The translations under genes were made by a program, and so were the position numbers. The notes beneath the pieces were generated by a model. The model ran no database searches. It saw only the letters and a program-made list of their open reading frames with translations, and was not told the DNA's origin. A stretch of DNA of 34,052 bases from Clostridiales bacterium Firm_18 (GTDB lineage Bacteria; Bacillota; Clostridia; Monoglobales; Firm-18): assembly GCA_001604215.1 (NCBI GenBank), contig LVAX01000074.1, forward strand, positions 1-34,052, written 5' to 3'. Of this stretch, positions 7,097 to 13,209 are shown piece after piece (position 1 is the first letter of the stretch; every line of letters begins with the position of its first letter).

Positions 7097-7100
7097 CAAT

Positions 7101-7159
7101 GTATAATATTTTTACTTTTTTGACAAAGAAAAACATTAAACAAGGGCAGTTATTGCCCC
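7101..7159. repeat. Intergenic repeat, copy 1 (about 60 bp with GGGCA hairpin)
   Basis: Closely similar to 11746-11807: GTATAATA, TTTTACTTT, TTGACAAAGAAAAACAT and a GGGCAGTTATTGCCC hairpin in the same order. Here the hairpin has no clean T-run on either side, so it is probably not a working terminator. Confidence 0.6.
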
Positions 7160-7185
7160 GCTCATTAAACTGCTGACAATTAATC

Positions 7186-7214
7186 TTGTGATTTTATATA
7201 TTTTAAGTTATAAT
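7186..7214 (+). promoter_or_regulatory. Promoter of the rsgA leader
   Basis: TTGTGA (7186-7191), 17-bp spacer, TATAAT (7209-7214). Start near G7221, which gives a 154-nt leader before the rsgA ATG at 7375. Confidence 0.75.
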
Positions 7215-7267
7215 AAATAAGACCGATATTACAGCAAACTCAAACTTACTGAAAGGAACTTATTTTT

Positions 7268-7321
7268 ATGACAAATATTAAAAGAACGGAAATTGTATTA
7301 AACACGGAGGTATGTGTTTAA
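7268..7321 (+). CDS. Leader peptide, 17 aa, of the rsgA-type gene
   Basis: Reads MTNIKRTEIVLNTEVCV then TAA. It starts 47 nt after the predicted transcript start and has its own ribosome binding site (AAAGGAAC about 9 nt before the ATG). Codons 10 to the stop run through both arms of a perfect 11-bp hairpin (7295-7305/7314-7324). A ribosome on the first half of the frame would open that hairpin. The design matches leader peptides of translational attenuators such as those before erm and cat genes; the peptide itself has no known arrest motif that I recognise. It is too short to have another obvious function. Confidence 0.6.
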   Translation: MTNIKRTEIVLNTEVCV

Positions 7322-7374
7322 TACTATAAAGCGCATATCCTCCATATAGTCAATATTATTGGAGGATTTTAAAG
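7295..7374 (+). promoter_or_regulatory. Translational attenuator controlling the rsgA-type gene
   Basis: Three mutually exclusive pairings. (1) A perfect 11-bp hairpin at 7295-7305/7314-7324 holds GGAGGTAT in its loop. (2) ATCCTCCA (7337-7344) pairs perfectly with TGGAGGAT (7360-7367), hiding the Shine-Dalgarno GGAGGA (7361-7366) of the ATG at 7375. (3) GGAGGTATG plus two more bases (7306-7316) can instead pair with 7332-7343 (about 11 pairs, one bulge), which would free the Shine-Dalgarno. A ribosome paused in the leader frame over 7295-7300 would break pairing 1 and allow pairing 3. This is the logic of erm-type attenuators. Confidence 0.6.
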
Positions 7375-8448
7375 ATGAAAAATTTAATAAAATTCGGTAT
7401 GAATGAAAAATTTGCAAGTGAAGCAGCTGATTACCCGGACCTAATACCGGGGAGAATAACATCCCAATACAGGGATTTATATCGGGTAGTCACCGATAAC
7501 AGTGAACTTTTAGCGAAGGTATCGGGAAAGTATGCGTTTTATGCAAAGCGTATAGAGGATTACCCGGTTGTGGGTGACTTTGTCATGCTTGATCGCAGCA
7601 CTGATGAAACGGGAAACGGAATTATTCATTATGTTTTGACGAGGAAGTCCGCATTCAGACGCAAATCGGCAGGAACAGCACACGAGGCGCAGATAGTCGC
7701 TTCGAATATTGATTTTGTTTTTATCTGTATGGCAATGGATGAAAACTATAATCTTAGGCGTTTGGAACGATATTTGTCCGTTGCATGGGACAGTGGGGCA
7801 ACTCCTGTTGTGCTTTTGACAAAATCTGATTTGTGTGACCATTCGGATATTCTTTATAATGAAGTTTTATCCGTTGCGTTAGGGACAGATGTTCACATTA
7901 CCACAAGCTTAGATGATTCCGTATCGAAATGTGTACAGCCATACCTTAAAGACGGAGTAACAGCGTGCTTTATAGGTTCATCAGGGGTTGGAAAATCTAC
8001 TATGATTAATAAGCTGTTGGGATGTGACAGGCTCAAGACGAGTGAAATCCGGCAAAAAGACGGGAAGGGCAGGCATACCTCAACTCGCAGGGAAATGATG
8101 CTCTTACCAAATGGCGGTGTTGTAATCGATACCCCCGGGATGCGTGAACTTGGCATTGACAGTGCTGATTTTTCCAAATCATTTGCCGACATTGATGCTT
8201 TGGTTTCACAATGCAGGTATACAGATTGTTCGCATACAAATGAACCCGGATGCGCGGTTATGGCTTCTGTACAAAACGGCGAACTGAGCATCGAACGATA
8301 TGAGAGCTATCTTAAGATAAAACGGGAAACTGCGTACAGCAGCCTGAATTCAAGGCAAATTGAAAACGAGAAAATAAACAGAATGTTTGGCAGCAAAAAC
8401 GAATTAAAGCAAAAGATGAAAGAAATAAAAAAGAAAAACCGGGGATAA
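7375..8448 (+). CDS. rsgA: Ribosome small-subunit-dependent GTPase A (RsgA/YloQ family)
   Basis: 357-aa circularly permuted GTPase acting in 30S subunit maturation. An N-terminal OB-fold part ends in PVVGDFV (64-70). The G domain is in permuted order: G4 TKSD (149-152), G1 GSSGVGKS (201-208), G3 DTPG (252-255). The C-terminal zinc site is C280, C285, H287, C293. A lysine-rich tail follows. ATG at 7375 has GGAGGA 8 nt upstream. It is longer than typical RsgA (about 290-300 aa) and stands alone rather than beside the usual prpC/prkC or rpe genes, so it may be a second copy in this genome (inference). It is preceded by an apparent translational attenuator and followed by a strong terminator, so it is a single regulated unit in an accessory region. 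Confidence 0.88.
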   Translation: MKNLIKFGMNEKFASEAADYPDLIPGRITSQYRDLYRVVTDNSELLAKVSGKYAFYAKRIEDYPVVGDFVMLDRSTDETGNGIIHYVLTRKSAFRRKSAGTAHEAQIVASNIDFVFICMAMDENYNLRRLERYLSVAWDSGATPVVLLTKSDLCDHSDILYNEVLSVALGTDVHITTSLDDSVSKCVQPYLKDGVTACFIGSSGVGKSTMINKLLGCDRLKTSEIRQKDGKGRHTSTRREMMLLPNGGVVIDTPGMRELGIDSADFSKSFADIDALVSQCRYTDCSHTNEPGCAVMASVQNGELSIERYESYLKIKRETAYSSLNSRQIENEKINRMFGSKNELKQKMKEIKKKNRG

Positions 8449-8453
8449 CATGC

Positions 8454-8482
8454 AAAAAGGGCGGTCAAAGGATCGCCCTTTT
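8454..8482 (+). terminator. Intrinsic terminator after rsgA
   Basis: Stem GGGCGGTC (8459-8466) with GATCGCCC (8471-8478), 4-nt loop AAAG, flanked by AAAAA and TTTT. It begins 6 bp after the stop codon. Confidence 0.9.
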
Positions 8483-8549
8483 ACATGCCGTGTAAACAAT
8501 TTTGTGTTTTCTCTTCTTTCGCGGTAAGGAAAATCGGCATAAATTTTAT

Positions 8550-8609
8550 TCATCTATATCGATCTCCGCCTTCTAAAACAACAACTGTTCCTATAGGATA
8601 ATACTTCAT
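8550..8609 (-). pseudogene. N-terminal stub of a DUF4176-like protein
   Basis: A good ribosome binding site (GGAGG, 7 nt before ATG at 8609) opens a 19-codon frame, MKYYPIGTVVVLEGGDRYR, then TGA. The PIGtVV.LeGG pattern is the start of DUF4176 proteins, which are usually near 80-100 aa and often found with type VII secretion/LXG toxin loci. The next codons in the same frame do not continue the family clearly. This looks like a truncated remnant, assigned from a short motif only. Confidence 0.45.
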
Positions 8610-8654
8610 ATTTTTACCTCCAGCTTATAATTAATGCCTGCTGACTCAAATGGA

Positions 8655-8687
8655 TAGGCATAAGGGAGTTCGATTCTCTTATGCCTA
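8655..8687 (+). repeat. Hairpin element, copy 1 (TAGGCATAAGGGAGTT core)
   Basis: A 13-bp inverted repeat (8655-8667 with 8675-8687, one G-U pair) and 7-nt loop GTTCGAT. The 16-nt left part recurs exactly at 33996-34011. The inner part resembles a tRNA T-arm (GGGAG-TTCGATT-CTCTT) followed by an acceptor-like strand, so it may be tRNA-derived. It lies 22 bp past the stop of the Gfo/Idh-like gene and has no T-run to act as a terminator. Confidence 0.55.
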
Positions 8688-8708
8688 CAAAAGAATCGTC
8701 CCTCTATG

Positions 8709-9542
8709 CTATAAATTAATCCATGCAAAGGGCTTTTTAAGGGCATCAAACCCCGCCTCGCGAACAGCTATTACATCTATTGTTTGATTGTGCTCAACCG
8801 GAATTTTTCCTGTTTTGAAGAAATCCACAAGAGCTTTTATAAACAATGCAAAAAAATCTGATGTAATGGGATATTCGCTTGCCCTATTCTCCATATCCGC
8901 CAAAGTCAGCTTATAATTGGCGCCTATGCACTGGTGAATCTGTGCGTATCTTCCGTCCTCGAACTCAATAATTATTGAAGGATGCTTCTCATCCCCCAGG
9001 CCCATAACACGTTTTGCCCTGCAATTCATCAGCATAACAACAGGCTCAATTTGATGAATAGAGTATATTTCGTAAGTGCCGGGACCTTCCGAATAGATTT
9101 TATAAATTTCCCCTTTCTCTATATCATTGAGCTCCGAAGCAAAACGCAAAGCTGAGCTTGAAAAACATGGGGTGCCATGTTTTTCCGCGTTTTTAAAAAT
9201 GCGAATTGCAGTTTCCTTATCCGGCGCGAATGTTTTGTCAACATATACAGGCTTTCCCGATTTTAAAGGTAAATCTGTCAATTCTTCGTGCATTTCGGGA
9301 TTGTCGGGCGAAAGAACAATCAACACATCGCTTTTATCAATTACTTCTTCAATCGTGTCCAAAAGCTCTACATTTTGTTTCATTGCCCATTCCTTGTTTG
9401 TCATGCCGTTCAAGGGCGAATCTATCTTTGCATAGGCATAAGCAACCTCAAATTCTCCCTTTGTACACTCTTTTATAAACCGAGGATAATTATTTGCATG
9501 CCATTCGTCCAAATAGTAGTCAATAAAACCTATTTTTTTCAT
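8709..9542 (-). CDS. Gfo/Idh/MocA-like oxidoreductase, atypical N-terminus
   Basis: 277 aa. The overall pattern is that of the Gfo/Idh/MocA family: an N-terminal Rossmann-like half (VLIVLSPDNPEMHEEL, then GKPVYVDKTFAPDKETA where the family has the EKP motif) and a C-terminal half with SIHQIEPVVMLM. However, the dinucleotide-binding GxGxxA/G motif is missing: residues 1-20 read MKKIGFIDYYLDEWHANNYP. It is also shorter than the usual 330-390 aa. It overlaps the preceding Gfo/Idh gene by 4 bp (ATGA) with a ribosome binding site inside that gene, so the two are translationally coupled. Substrate unknown; sugar or inositol-type chemistry is the usual range of the family. It may be a partner subunit rather than an independent dehydrogenase (inference). 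Confidence 0.65.
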   Translation of the reverse strand: MKKIGFIDYYLDEWHANNYPRFIKECTKGEFEVAYAYAKIDSPLNGMTNKEWAMKQNVELLDTIEEVIDKSDVLIVLSPDNPEMHEELTDLPLKSGKPVYVDKTFAPDKETAIRIFKNAEKHGTPCFSSSALRFASELNDIEKGEIYKIYSEGPGTYEIYSIHQIEPVVMLMNCRAKRVMGLGDEKHPSIIIEFEDGRYAQIHQCIGANYKLTLADMENRASEYPITSDFFALFIKALVDFFKTGKIPVEHNQTIDVIAVREAGFDALKKPFAWINL

Positions 9543-10588
9543 AATGTAACCTCCTTACGCTCCTCTGCGGAGCGATAAATAGCATCTATCATTTTAGAGG
9601 TTATGATATTTGTGTCAATATGAGACGGCAGTTTTTCCCCGCTTTCTATGCAATCAATAAAGCTGTCAATTTCTTGTTGAAACTTATTGGGCATATTGTA
9701 TTCAAATGTAGTTTTAGTAAGCATTCCGTTTTTTGTGGAATATAAGGTAAAGCTCTCTCCATACTGCAGACGAACACCGCCCTTTGTACCCATAAAATCA
9801 ATATACATTTCCTGTTCTCCAATATTTTGCGCCCACGCGCCGTTGAAAGTAATAATGGGCCCGTTCGTACGAACCATGCCTGTTACCCCTTCTTCAACAT
9901 CATAAATACCGTCAGGAATCGGAGGCCCTGCCCACATATTCTTATATACATACCCGTTTATGGGAGTTCCGAGCTTTGAGAAGGTTTCCGCCGAAACGGT
10001 AAGGGGCTTTGGGTCGTCGCATACGTACATAACTATGTCAAAAAAGTGAATGCCCCAGTCAATCATAACGCCGCCGCCTGCAATTTCCTTTGTGGTAAAA
10101 GCACCGCCAAGACCGGGAATGCTTCTGTGGCTTCTAAAGCTTACATAGACCTGGTATATCTCACCCAGCTCGCCTTTGTCAATAATCTCTTTTAATTTGT
10201 TAACACCCGCATTGAAGCGATTAACCACACCAATGTTTAAAACCTTGCCCGTTTCGTGCTGGGCCTTTTGCATTGCCAAGGCTTCTGAATACGTACTTGC
10301 AGCAGGTTTTTCGCACAAAACATGTTTACCCGCCTTTAAAGCCGCAATTGAAATTTCAGAGTGTACATTATTTGGTGTGCAAACAGAAACGGCATCCACC
10401 TCAGGATCGTTTATCACTTCCATATAATCTTTAACAGCTTTTCCACACCCGTTCTTTTCTGCCGCACGCTGCGCTTGCTCCAAATTGATGTCGCAAAAGT
10501 ATTTAATTTCCGCCTTTTCATTTGCCATATAAGCCGGAATATGAGCATTGTTTGCTATAGCTCCGCAGCCTATAATTCCTACCTTCAT
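9539..10588 (-). CDS. Gfo/Idh/MocA family NAD(P)-dependent oxidoreductase
   Basis: 349 aa, complete. N-terminal Rossmann fold with GIIGCGAIANNAHIPAY (4-20). The conserved HVLCEKPAAS has the catalytic-site EKP lysine. GGGVMIDWGIHFFDIVMY carries the D..H motif that binds substrate. Members oxidise or epimerise sugars, sugar acids or inositols; the substrate cannot be read from sequence. ATG at 10588 has a GGGGG-rich ribosome binding site. A promoter at 10650-10678 and a 15-bp palindrome at 10613-10627 lie in its leader. It forms a two-gene operon with the shorter homologue downstream. The AraC-type gene just upstream on the same strand is the natural candidate regulator. Confidence 0.85.
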   Translation of the reverse strand: MKVGIIGCGAIANNAHIPAYMANEKAEIKYFCDINLEQAQRAAEKNGCGKAVKDYMEVINDPEVDAVSVCTPNNVHSEISIAALKAGKHVLCEKPAASTYSEALAMQKAQHETGKVLNIGVVNRFNAGVNKLKEIIDKGELGEIYQVYVSFRSHRSIPGLGGAFTTKEIAGGGVMIDWGIHFFDIVMYVCDDPKPLTVSAETFSKLGTPINGYVYKNMWAGPPIPDGIYDVEEGVTGMVRTNGPIITFNGAWAQNIGEQEMYIDFMGTKGGVRLQYGESFTLYSTKNGMLTKTTFEYNMPNKFQQEIDSFIDCIESGEKLPSHIDTNIITSKMIDAIYRSAEERKEVTL

Positions 10589-10612
10589 TTCTGTTTCCCC
10601 CTTGATTAAATG

Positions 10613-10627
10613 TTTTGCAAAGCAAAA
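10613..10627. promoter_or_regulatory. Palindrome in the oxidoreductase leader, possible operator
   Basis: TTTTGC-AAA-GCAAAA, a perfect 15-bp palindrome about 15 nt after the predicted transcript start and 25 bp before the ATG. It could bind a repressor or form a weak RNA hairpin. Confidence 0.35.
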
Positions 10628-10649
10628 TGAAAACTAATGACCAAAGCGT

Positions 10650-10678
10650 TTTATAGGCGAACATTATTTGCATACCAA
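10650..10678 (-). promoter_or_regulatory. Promoter of the oxidoreductase pair
   Basis: Minus strand TTGGTA (10678-10673), 17-bp spacer, TATAAA (10655-10650). Start near 10643. Confidence 0.6.
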
Positions 10679-10770
10679 ACACCGTTTTTCATCGTGCTTT
10701 ACTTTTCCAAAGATTTAGTTTTCAATTAAAATGTATCAAAAATCTATGCTGTATACAATATAATTATTTG

Positions 10771-11652
10771 TTATTTTGGGGAACAAAAATTGCTGTTTCT
10801 TTTGTAATCACCCGGAGTTAACCCCACATATTTCTTAAATGCGCGCCTGAAGCTATACGGGCAGGAAAAACCAAGCTGATCTGCAATTTGTTCCATCGTA
10901 AGCTCAGTAGTGTTTAAAAGCTCTGTTGAATATGCAATCTTCTTTTTTGTGAGATATTCCTTAATCGTCATGCCCATCTTTTCTTTAAAGAGATGGGAAA
11001 GATAATATTCGCTGTAAGACAATGCCGATGCAATTTCTTTCACACGTTGAATTTGCAGGTATTCCCGATCTATGTATCTTAGCATTTTATATATTGCAAA
11101 GCTTGCAGATCTCTCACCATGGTTATTGTGTTTAACAAAGCTTTTACCGGATAAAATACGTGTAAGGGATATGAAAATCTGTGACACATAGTGGTTTATC
11201 ATCCTGCTGCTAAATTCATCAAAATTGTAGAACTCCCGTATCAAGAGTTCGGATAGAGTCTTGACTGTTCCATCGTCATCTGCGATAAAGCAGTCTTTGC
11301 GATTTACCGCTTCATAAAAGCTTCTAACTCCGTCATCTTCGTAGTTGGGATTATATCCAATGCATAAAAAACGGAAATTTTCATCTTGGGATGCCTCAAT
11401 TTTGTGCAAACATCCTTTTTTTATAAAATGTACTTGTCCGGCTTTTACCTCATTTTTTTCATCGCCCGAAACAAACACAGCACTTCCCAAAATAGCGTAA
11501 GTAATCTCATCACATATCTGATTGTGAAGACTGATTTGGGCGCCGCACACCAATGAGAGCTCGGAAACTTGCAAAATTTCTCCTGCACTGACTTTCATTT
11601 GGCCATTTCCGAACAAATTATCAAAATAAAAAAGACGCTCCGGATAATTCAT
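10771..11652 (-). CDS. AraC/XylS family transcriptional regulator with cupin N-domain
   Basis: 293 aa from the ATG at 11652, which has GAGGGG 8 nt upstream; ATGs at 11658 and 11676 are possible. The N-terminal half is cupin-like (GQVHFIKKGCLHKIEAS), suggesting small-molecule sensing. The C-terminal 100 residues carry two helix-turn-helix motifs: VKEIASALSYSEYYLSHLFKEKMGM and MEQIADQLGF..., then the family signature PYSFRRAFKKYVGLTPGDYK. It probably activates the downstream oxidoreductase operon (same strand, 182 bp away) in response to a sugar-like ligand; this is inferred from position. Its own promoter is at 11717-11745. Confidence 0.85.
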   Translation of the reverse strand: MNYPERLFYFDNLFGNGQMKVSAGEILQVSELSLVCGAQISLHNQICDEITYAILGSAVFVSGDEKNEVKAGQVHFIKKGCLHKIEASQDENFRFLCIGYNPNYEDDGVRSFYEAVNRKDCFIADDDGTVKTLSELLIREFYNFDEFSSRMINHYVSQIFISLTRILSGKSFVKHNNHGERSASFAIYKMLRYIDREYLQIQRVKEIASALSYSEYYLSHLFKEKMGMTIKEYLTKKKIAYSTELLNTTELTMEQIADQLGFSCPYSFRRAFKKYVGLTPGDYKRNSNFCSPK

Positions 11653-11716
11653 TTCCATTACCCCTCTATGTTTCATTAGCCTGACAACAGGTTAATTAAA
11701 GTATATTATAACCCTC

Positions 11717-11745
11717 ATTAAATTACAAGAGAGTTTTAATGTCAA
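11717..11745 (-). promoter_or_regulatory. Probable promoter of the AraC-type gene
   Basis: Minus strand TTGACA (11745-11740), 17-bp spacer, TTTAAT (11722-11717). A second TATAAT-like box lies closer to the gene (about 11703-11708) but has no well-placed -35. Confidence 0.5.
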
Positions 11746-11807
11746 GTATAATAATTTTACTTTATTGACAAAGAAAAACATAAAAAAAAGGGGCAGTTAT
11801 TGCCCCC
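11746..11807. repeat. Intergenic repeat, copy 2 (about 60 bp with GGGGCA hairpin)
   Basis: Same order of blocks as 7101-7159: GTATAATA, TTTTAC, TTGACAAAGAAAAACAT and the GGGCAGTTATTGCCC hairpin. Here the hairpin also ends the hslO transcript. Confidence 0.6.
11782..11806 (-). terminator. Intrinsic terminator after hslO
   Basis: On the minus strand, stem GGGGCA (11806-11801) with TGCCCC (11795-11790), 5-nt loop, then eight Ts (11789-11782). Confidence 0.75.
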
Positions 11808-11834
11808 GTACAAGTAACTTTTAAAAATATTTCC

Positions 11835-11874
11835 ACTGTCCATTGTCCACTGTCAACTGTCAACTGTCAACTCG
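11835..11874. repeat. Degenerate 7-bp tandem repeat
   Basis: About five and a half units of CACTGTC/CATTGTC/AACTGTC between the hslO stop and its terminator. Such TGTCAAC-type tracts occur between genes in many Clostridia; no function is evident. Confidence 0.7.
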
Positions 11875-11883
11875 AAGGGTATC

Positions 11884-12777
11884 TCAACCCTTTTTTATGC
11901 GCTTTAAAATATCCGTTAGCTGCTGGCGGCTGAAGGTATATGTTTTATTGCAAAAGCTGCAGCTTATCTGCGCGTCTTTGTCATCGTCGATAAGGGATTG
12001 CAAATCGGCTTCGCCGATCAGGGACAATGCCTTTTCAACCCTCTTTTTGTCGCAGGTGCACTTATAGCAGGTGCTTCGGTGGTCTATGATGTTGTGCTCT
12101 ATGTCTTTAAAAATCAAATCAATAATGCTGTCCGGGCTGTTATGCTTTGAAATGATTTCGGTTATAGACGAAAGGTTTTTAAGTACGTTTTCAATTTTTT
12201 CAGCGTTTTGCTCGTCGTTTGGCCCCGCGCCGGGCATGCGCTGGACGATAAAGCCGCCCGCGGCCTCAGGCACGCCGTCCGTTCCCACAAGCACGCCAAG
12301 GCCCACGGCGGTGGGTATTTGTTCGCTTACAGCAAAATAAGAGGTTAAATCTTCGGCTATTTCGCCCGATACAAGGGGCACATTTCCCGTATAGGGCTGC
12401 CCCGAACCGGTATCCCTTACCACGTTTATAAAACCGTTTTTACCTACCGCTCCCCCCACGTCAAGCTTGCCGTCCGCCCTCGGGGGCATTATCACGCCGG
12501 GGTTGGAGCAATAGCCGCGCACCGCGCTGTTTGCGTCGGATACCGCCAAAACGGTGCCGAGCGGGCCGTCACCCTTTATTTGAATGGTAATACTGCCATT
12601 GCCGGATTTTATCATTGCGCCCATCATTGCCGCCGCGGTGAGCGCGCGGCCGAGCGCTGCGGTTGCGACCGGGTAGCTGTTATGCATCTTTTGCGCCTCC
12701 CTGACAAGCCCGGTTGTCACCGCCGCATAAATACGGTATGACGCGTCATTTGTCAATGCTATCGCAATCTTATCCAT
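11884..12777 (-). CDS. hslO: Redox-regulated molecular chaperone Hsp33
   Basis: 297 aa from ATG 12777 (MDKIAIAL, the usual family start); an ATG four codons upstream sits directly on the ribosome binding site and is less likely. Cytoplasmic holdase switched on by oxidation. The N-terminal core has the family patterns VATAALGRALTAAAMMG and GDGPLG. The C-terminal zinc/redox switch shows CTC (CxC) and CSFC (CxxC), the four conserved cysteines, plus an extra Cys just before the CxC. Length is normal (290-300 aa). It is a single-gene unit, with an intrinsic terminator downstream and a CAAGGC-TTCA-GCCTTG palindrome upstream (12825-12840). Confidence 0.93.
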   Translation of the reverse strand: MDKIAIALTNDASYRIYAAVTTGLVREAQKMHNSYPVATAALGRALTAAAMMGAMIKSGNGSITIQIKGDGPLGTVLAVSDANSAVRGYCSNPGVIMPPRADGKLDVGGAVGKNGFINVVRDTGSGQPYTGNVPLVSGEIAEDLTSYFAVSEQIPTAVGLGVLVGTDGVPEAAGGFIVQRMPGAGPNDEQNAEKIENVLKNLSSITEIISKHNSPDSIIDLIFKDIEHNIIDHRSTCYKCTCDKKRVEKALSLIGEADLQSLIDDDKDAQISCSFCNKTYTFSRQQLTDILKRIKKG

Positions 12778-12848
12778 AATTATAACCATTCCTTTCGCTG
12801 CACTAAAAACACTTGTCTATTTTGCAAGGCTTCAGCCTTGTTGCTTTT

Positions 12849-12878
12849 AAAAAAACCCCCTGCAAATAATGCAGAGGG
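12849..12878 (-). terminator. Intrinsic terminator after the cold-shock gene
   Basis: Minus strand CCCTCTGCA (12878-12870) pairs with TGCAGGGGG (12864-12856), one G-U pair, 5-nt loop, followed by seven Ts (12855-12849). Confidence 0.88.
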
Positions 12879-12901
12879 CCGGCTTGCTTTTCATTATCGA
12901 T

Positions 12902-12919
12902 TAAACATATATATGTTTA
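12902..12919. repeat. 18-bp perfect palindrome behind the cold-shock gene
   Basis: TAAACATATATATGTTTA, 10 bp past the csp stop and before the terminator. It could extrude as an AT-rich hairpin or bind a protein; no function is known. Confidence 0.6.
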
Positions 12920-12929
12920 GGACCGAAAA

Positions 12930-13130
12930 TCAAACCTTGGATACGTTTGCGGCTTGTGGTCCTTTTGCGCCTTCAATTACCTCAAACTCAACTTCTGTTC
13001 CTTCGTCCAATGACTTATAGCCTTCCATTGTTATGGCCGAGAAGTGAACAAATACATCCGTTCCGTCTTCGCTTTCGATGAAGCCATACCCTTTTTCTGC
13101 GTTGAACCACTTTACCTTACCTCTTTGCAT
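12930..13130 (-). CDS. Cold-shock protein, CspA family
   Basis: 66 aa from the ATG at 13130, which has AGGAGG 7 nt upstream; the longer open frame to 13190 runs across the promoter and is not coding. A single cold-shock domain: [15 protein letters not shown] with RNP1 (KGYGFI) and DVFVHF with RNP2. It binds single-stranded RNA/DNA and melts RNA structure. Its own promoter, a leader hairpin and a terminator make it monocistronic. The leader hairpin (13155-13160/13168-13173) is small, and no long cold-box leader is visible. Confidence 0.95.
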   Translation of the reverse strand: MQRGKVKWFNAEKGYGFIESEDGTDVFVHFSAITMEGYKSLDEGTEVEFEVIEGAKGPQAANVSKV

Positions 13131-13180
13131 TAAAAAACCTCCTAAATAAATTGCTAACCTAAAATTAAGGTTACCCAACC

Positions 13181-13209
13181 AGTGTAGCACACAACATGGA
13201 AAAAGTCAA
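13181..13209 (-). promoter_or_regulatory. Promoter of the cold-shock gene
   Basis: Minus strand TTGACT (13209-13204), 17-bp spacer, TACACT (13186-13181). The -35 box overlaps the stop codon of the methyltransferase gene. The leader (about 45 nt) contains a TAACCT/AGGTTA hairpin. Confidence 0.75.

Noticed and set aside
8655..8690. A complete tRNA gene.
   Set aside because: Only a T-arm-like hairpin and acceptor-like strand are present; there is no D-arm or anticodon arm upstream in the correct spacing.
13131..13190. An N-terminal extension of the cold-shock protein.
   Set aside because: AGGAGG sits 7 nt before the ATG at 13130, and the extension would cover the leader hairpin and promoter; cold-shock proteins start at this methionine.
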